Of a DNA stretch of 7,575 nucleotides, positions 6,501 to 7,575 are shown in pieces. Below the pieces are notes generated by a model, which ran no database searches, was not told the DNA's origin, and worked only from the letters and a program-made list of their open reading frames with translations. Source of the stretch: an uncultured Aquimarina sp. (lineage in GTDB: Bacteria > Bacteroidota > Bacteroidia > Flavobacteriales > Flavobacteriaceae); NCBI GenBank assembly GCA_937958735.1, contig CALGNG010000268.1:1-7575 (forward strand), given 5' to 3'. Position 1 is the first letter of the stretch. Every line of letters starts with the position of its first letter. The position numbers and the translations under genes were made by a program.

Positions 6501-6790
6501 AATTTAACCAATGTATCCGCACCGATATAAATCTAAACTTAGAAAACGTAATTTATGAGGAAAGTGAATTTAAATTCCGTTGGGAAGAATTAGTGAATTT
6601 GGAACACAAAAATAGTTTAATATTGGAATTGTCAAGAAAAATGCTGTGGGAAGGAGTAAAGATTTTTGAAGCACATTTTGTAAACCAATCCATACAATTT
6701 GAAGAGGCAATGGAGGTTATAGTTAATAATTTTTATAAAGAATTAGAAATTATTAATCAAGAAGAAACATTATTAGTTAGCGTTAGATAA
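3581..6790 (+). CDS. IDO-like heme oxygenase fused to P450-reductase-type FAD module and cytochrome b5
   Basis: This 1069-residue soluble protein has four parts. Residues 1-395 resemble indoleamine 2,3-dioxygenase: KLPLLEPTIESL (77-88), a helix ending ILAHAYV (102-108), LVPWKIVSDRL (123-133), YIDLIMYNWK (142-151), INPNPR (234-239), GPSGTSSPFF (266-275), YPEHWRNFI (302-310) and GVHRRKVYGYL (349-359). His351 aligns with the proximal heme ligand His346 of human IDO1. Residues 400-795 are a cytochrome-P450-reductase-type FAD/NAD(P)H domain: YQPGD (435-439), RMYS (558-561), GVASSYL (589-595), GGSGIAPFKGF (631-641) and YSCGKAG (745-751). The flavodoxin domain is absent. Residues 803-881 are cytochrome b5, with HPGG at 838-841 and axial ligands His838 and His862. 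Residues 882-1069 are helical and unrecognised. The predicted route is NAD(P)H to FAD to b5 to the IDO-like heme. Substrate is unknown. No signal peptide, so cytoplasmic. It is probably the last gene of the cluster. Confidence 0.9.
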   Translation: MNPTQTISPSHKYISYAETINRKNGHENLGFLSLDKGFMPVFTPLKSLPFPFSKWDDIAAQMPHHYKNQSLRKAIAKLPLLEPTIESLEDKYLCRASMLLSILAHAYVRNERDEDLNIPESILVPWKIVSDRLKRPQPFLSYIDLIMYNWKQKNTGGSLELENLQLLTPTVNNQEENVFYLTQTEIAFKTKEVVGFVVEIQDGIVNNQKERVIKGLQLLKKIVAKVTDSSFLKINPNPRSATYVDPVVWAKTVAPFAVPLKEGVQGPSGTSSPFFHLIDTFIERSRYDTILGKEALFIREWYPEHWRNFIKAVSEISILDYIEKCNDEALDGSFYDFVEAYSGDKGFLGVHRRKVYGYLQMAFKVGRSVTIGGFSGLFKERTWEEVDDELETTRLERYTNKNLKCPYSGVVGKSIIGDSIAQKIVLDVKDKGVTYQPGDRCAIVPKNAKEEVKKIIEILALSGEETIVLTEQWQAYFKKFYNETLENVTVYRLLSSAKLNDATKTLEFCSHIKDLVQLDNRGLVSLEAIVVQMQRLNMDAKQFLLPYLSIILQPEQERMYSISSGFEEEKIELTVGNATTKVKNKEYKGVASSYLNLEEVDSNSKIPFKIISPLRFSLPKSINTPIFLFAGGSGIAPFKGFWEALERKQELSNLSIFYSVKKESDIAFKSDLERILIKGKVNLNIIITREAKQLDQRASIINGKLVFKNTKASKIKNLLLEDNNIRVIFNGIQTEEDHNQKGYFYSCGKAGFALNVLESLKEIINCFIHNPEDSKEIFYNLFAENRLMQDIFTSPEACSSESKEFYLSDVISHNTPKNGYWVALENKVYDLTEFKEIHPGGNKIVEDNAGRDATHEFRRANHHTSKEILSMLTMYYIGKLKTINFQSDVLQVQYDDWVTALHLFTEMKNTFIADFSFKNKKTTLLCGEKEITPYKIALLVENQHRFLEEYVKNLKQAFKDLFYNSNHYNKVLQEFNQCIRTDINLNLENVIYEESEFKFRWEELVNLEHKNSLILELSRKMLWEGVKIFEAHFVNQSIQFEEAMEVIVNNFYKELEIINQEETLLVSVR

Positions 6791-6957
6791 TTAATTTTCT
6801 AAGACCAAAAGCAATTCCATTTATTTTTATAAAGTATTTAGATTTTTAAATGTATATAAGGAAGGGGTAGTCCAAATAGATTGCCTCTTATTTAGTTTAA
6901 TTATATATCAGTGATAAAATCCAAAATGCTATGGTTGTGAATTTATTAGACCAAAGA

Positions 6958-6976
6958 CATTTCTCTATAAGAAATG
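6958..6976. repeat. Inverted repeat, 7-bp arms
   Basis: CATTTCT (6958-6964) and AGAAATG (6970-6976) are perfect inverted arms around a 5-base spacer CTATA. No T tract follows, so it is not an obvious terminator. It could be an operator or a chance AT-rich hairpin. Confidence 0.4.
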
Positions 6977-7045
6977 AAGTGTTATACATTGCTTAATTTT
7001 ATTGTTTTAGAACAAGAGATACCCCCGTAAAGTAATGTAAGTTTC

Positions 7046-7063
7046 ATTATTTTATGAAATAAT
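7046..7063. repeat. Inverted repeat, 7-bp arms
   Basis: ATTATTT (7046-7052) and AAATAAT (7057-7063) flank a 4-base spacer. A second, overlapping symmetrical element, GAAATA-A-TATTTC, spans 7056-7068. All-AT arms make chance occurrence likely. Confidence 0.35.
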
Positions 7064-7078
7064 ATTTCAAGTTGAATA

Positions 7079-7099
7079 AATAGATTTGAATAATCTATT
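7079..7099. repeat. Inverted repeat, 8-bp arms, overlapping a TAnnTTTG element
   Basis: AATAGATT (7079-7086) and AATCTATT (7092-7099) are perfect 8-bp arms with a 5-base spacer. The left arm and spacer contain TAGATTTG (7081-7088), a full match to the flavobacterial -7 consensus, but no TTG lies 17-23 bases upstream. The ATG of a 32-codon ORF starts two bases after the repeat. Confidence 0.4.
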
Positions 7100-7261
7100 A
7101 ATGAAGAATGATAGTTTTTTATATTTTTTGTTGTTTTTATATCAAAAAATAAGGCATTTAAATGTAAATAACTCAATCTTAATAGAGGTGTATGAATAAA
7201 AAGCTAAAGACGTCGTGTTGGTAAAAAAATAGTGTAAGATCTCTAAATATGTTTTAATTAG

Positions 7262-7294
7262 TTATTAAATCTAATTAATCTTGTTGTAGATTTG
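7262..7294 (+). promoter_or_regulatory. Candidate promoter of the ABC exporter gene, overlapping a hairpin
   Basis: TAGATTTG (7287-7294) matches the flavobacterial -7 consensus TAnnTTTG at every fixed position. A TTA (7262-7264) in place of the usual TTG lies 22 bases upstream of it. Initiation a few bases downstream would give a very short leader before the ATG at 7310. The same -7 element forms the loop and closing pair of a hairpin, TTGTTG (7281-7286) with CAACAA (7295-7300), followed by seven T (7302-7308). Confidence 0.5.
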
Positions 7295-7309
7295 CAACAA
7301 ATTTTTTTA

Positions 7310-7575
7310 ATGAAGAACCTTAAAAGATTTACTAAATATTTGATTCCGTATAAATTTAATTTTGGAGCAAGTATTTTTTTTAACGTATTATATTCTCTTT
7401 TTTCAGCATTATCTATGTTGTCTTTAATGCCTGTAATGAATGTTTTATTCAAAGAGGCAGAAAAAATTTATGTAAAACCTACCATCTCTGGTTTTTCCGA
7501 TTTAGATAAAGATTCGCTTCAAAAGTATATTAATTACTTTATTACTAACAATACCGAAAATAATGGTGCGCTAAG
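7310..7575 (+). CDS. ABC exporter (MsbA-like), N-terminal part of the permease domain, truncated by window edge
   Basis: The frame is open from the ATG at 7310 to the right edge and gives 88 complete codons. The protein begins MKNLKRFTKYLIPYK, a short basic amphipathic helix. A long hydrophobic segment follows (about residues 18-47, including FNVLYSLFSALSMLSLMPVM), consistent with the first transmembrane helix of a type IV ABC exporter half-transporter. I recognise the order 'KRF..YLIPYK', then 'LMPVMNVLF' and 'INYFIT' from flavobacterial MsbA-like exporters, usually annotated as ABC transporter ATP-binding protein/permease and thought to move lipids or drugs across the inner membrane. The nucleotide-binding domain lies outside the window, so this call rests on the N-terminus only. 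The gene has its own likely promoter directly upstream and is probably independent of the redox cluster. Confidence 0.82.
   Translation, partial: MKNLKRFTKYLIPYKFNFGASIFFNVLYSLFSALSMLSLMPVMNVLFKEAEKIYVKPTISGFSDLDKDSLQKYINYFITNNTENNGAL

Larger units (their letters stand above)
6791..7309. other. 519-bp AT-rich intergenic region with small inverted repeats
   Basis: No convincing gene is seen. Immediately after the fusion gene, ATAAG (6856-6860) can pair with CTTAT (6887-6891) with partial extension, followed by a T-rich stretch; this is at best a weak terminator. Three better inverted repeats follow at 6958-6976, 7046-7063 and 7079-7099. A perfect TAGATTTG (7081-7088) precedes a 32-codon ORF (7101-7199) that begins with a hydrophobic stretch; coding status is doubtful. 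A 64-residue minus-strand frame (6982-7176) has low-complexity composition and looks spurious. I saw no tRNA, rRNA, CRISPR or recognisable riboswitch. Confidence 0.6.

Noticed and set aside
6856..6891. Terminator for the fusion gene
   Set aside because: The stem is only five or six pairs with bulges and no clean T tract; too weak to annotate as a terminator.
6802..6955. Repeated octamer AGACCAAA at 6802-6809 and 6948-6955
   Set aside because: Two copies of an 8-mer 146 bases apart in AT-rich DNA can occur by chance and no further copies were seen.
6982..7176. 64-residue minus-strand ORF in the intergenic region
   Set aside because: Low-complexity AT-rich composition, no recognisable family and no promoter; it spans two inverted repeats.
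7101..7199. 32-codon ORF as an annotated gene
   Set aside because: Only a start codon and a nearby TAnnTTTG support it; no -33 element or known homology, so it is kept as an observation rather than a feature.
7258..7452. 64-residue minus-strand ORF at the right end
   Set aside because: It is antisense to the ABC exporter start, whose N-terminus is recognisable in the plus frame.

Overview
The window looks like chromosomal DNA from a marine-type member of the Flavobacteriaceae (phylum Bacteroidota). The DNA is AT-rich and start codons lack Shine-Dalgarno sequences. A perfect flavobacterial -7 element (TAnnTTTG) sits before the last gene. The flanking genes are types familiar from flavobacterial genomes: a GlmU-like sugar nucleotidyltransferase, a short-chain-type acyl-CoA dehydrogenase and an MsbA-like ABC exporter. 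The genus cannot be named from the sequence.

Layout, left to right. Positions 2-346 hold the C-terminal end of a GlmU-like nucleotidyltransferase. Positions 433-1575 hold a complete acyl-CoA dehydrogenase, preceded by a 14-bp perfect palindrome. A strong bidirectional terminator (1595-1643) separates it from a convergent HxlR-family regulator on the minus strand (1676-2011). From the other side of the regulator's promoter region runs a plus-strand cluster. It contains an unrecognised 208-residue protein (2136-2762), a predicted lipoprotein of the DsbA/FrnE thioredoxin-fold type with a CGWC motif (2764-3528, one base after the previous stop), and a 1069-residue multidomain redox protein (3581-6790). 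A 519-bp AT-rich intergenic stretch with several small inverted repeats follows, then the start of an ABC exporter (7310 to the window edge).

The centrepiece is the 1069-residue protein. Its first ~395 residues resemble indoleamine 2,3-dioxygenase (IDO), with a candidate proximal heme histidine. Next come a cytochrome-P450-reductase-type FAD/NAD(P)H module without the FMN domain, a cytochrome b5 domain, and a C-terminal helical region of ~185 residues that I do not recognise. This reads as a self-sufficient electron-transfer chain (NAD(P)H to FAD to b5 heme to oxygenase heme) on one polypeptide. I do not know a described enzyme with this arrangement.

How the genes may work together (inference): the HxlR regulator has the conserved N-terminal cysteine used by redox- and electrophile-sensing members of its family, and probably controls the divergent cluster. 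The cluster would pair a cytoplasmic heme oxygenase with an exported thiol oxidoreductase and an unknown partner. The substrate is unknown. The cluster sits between ordinary housekeeping genes and may be an accessory insertion.
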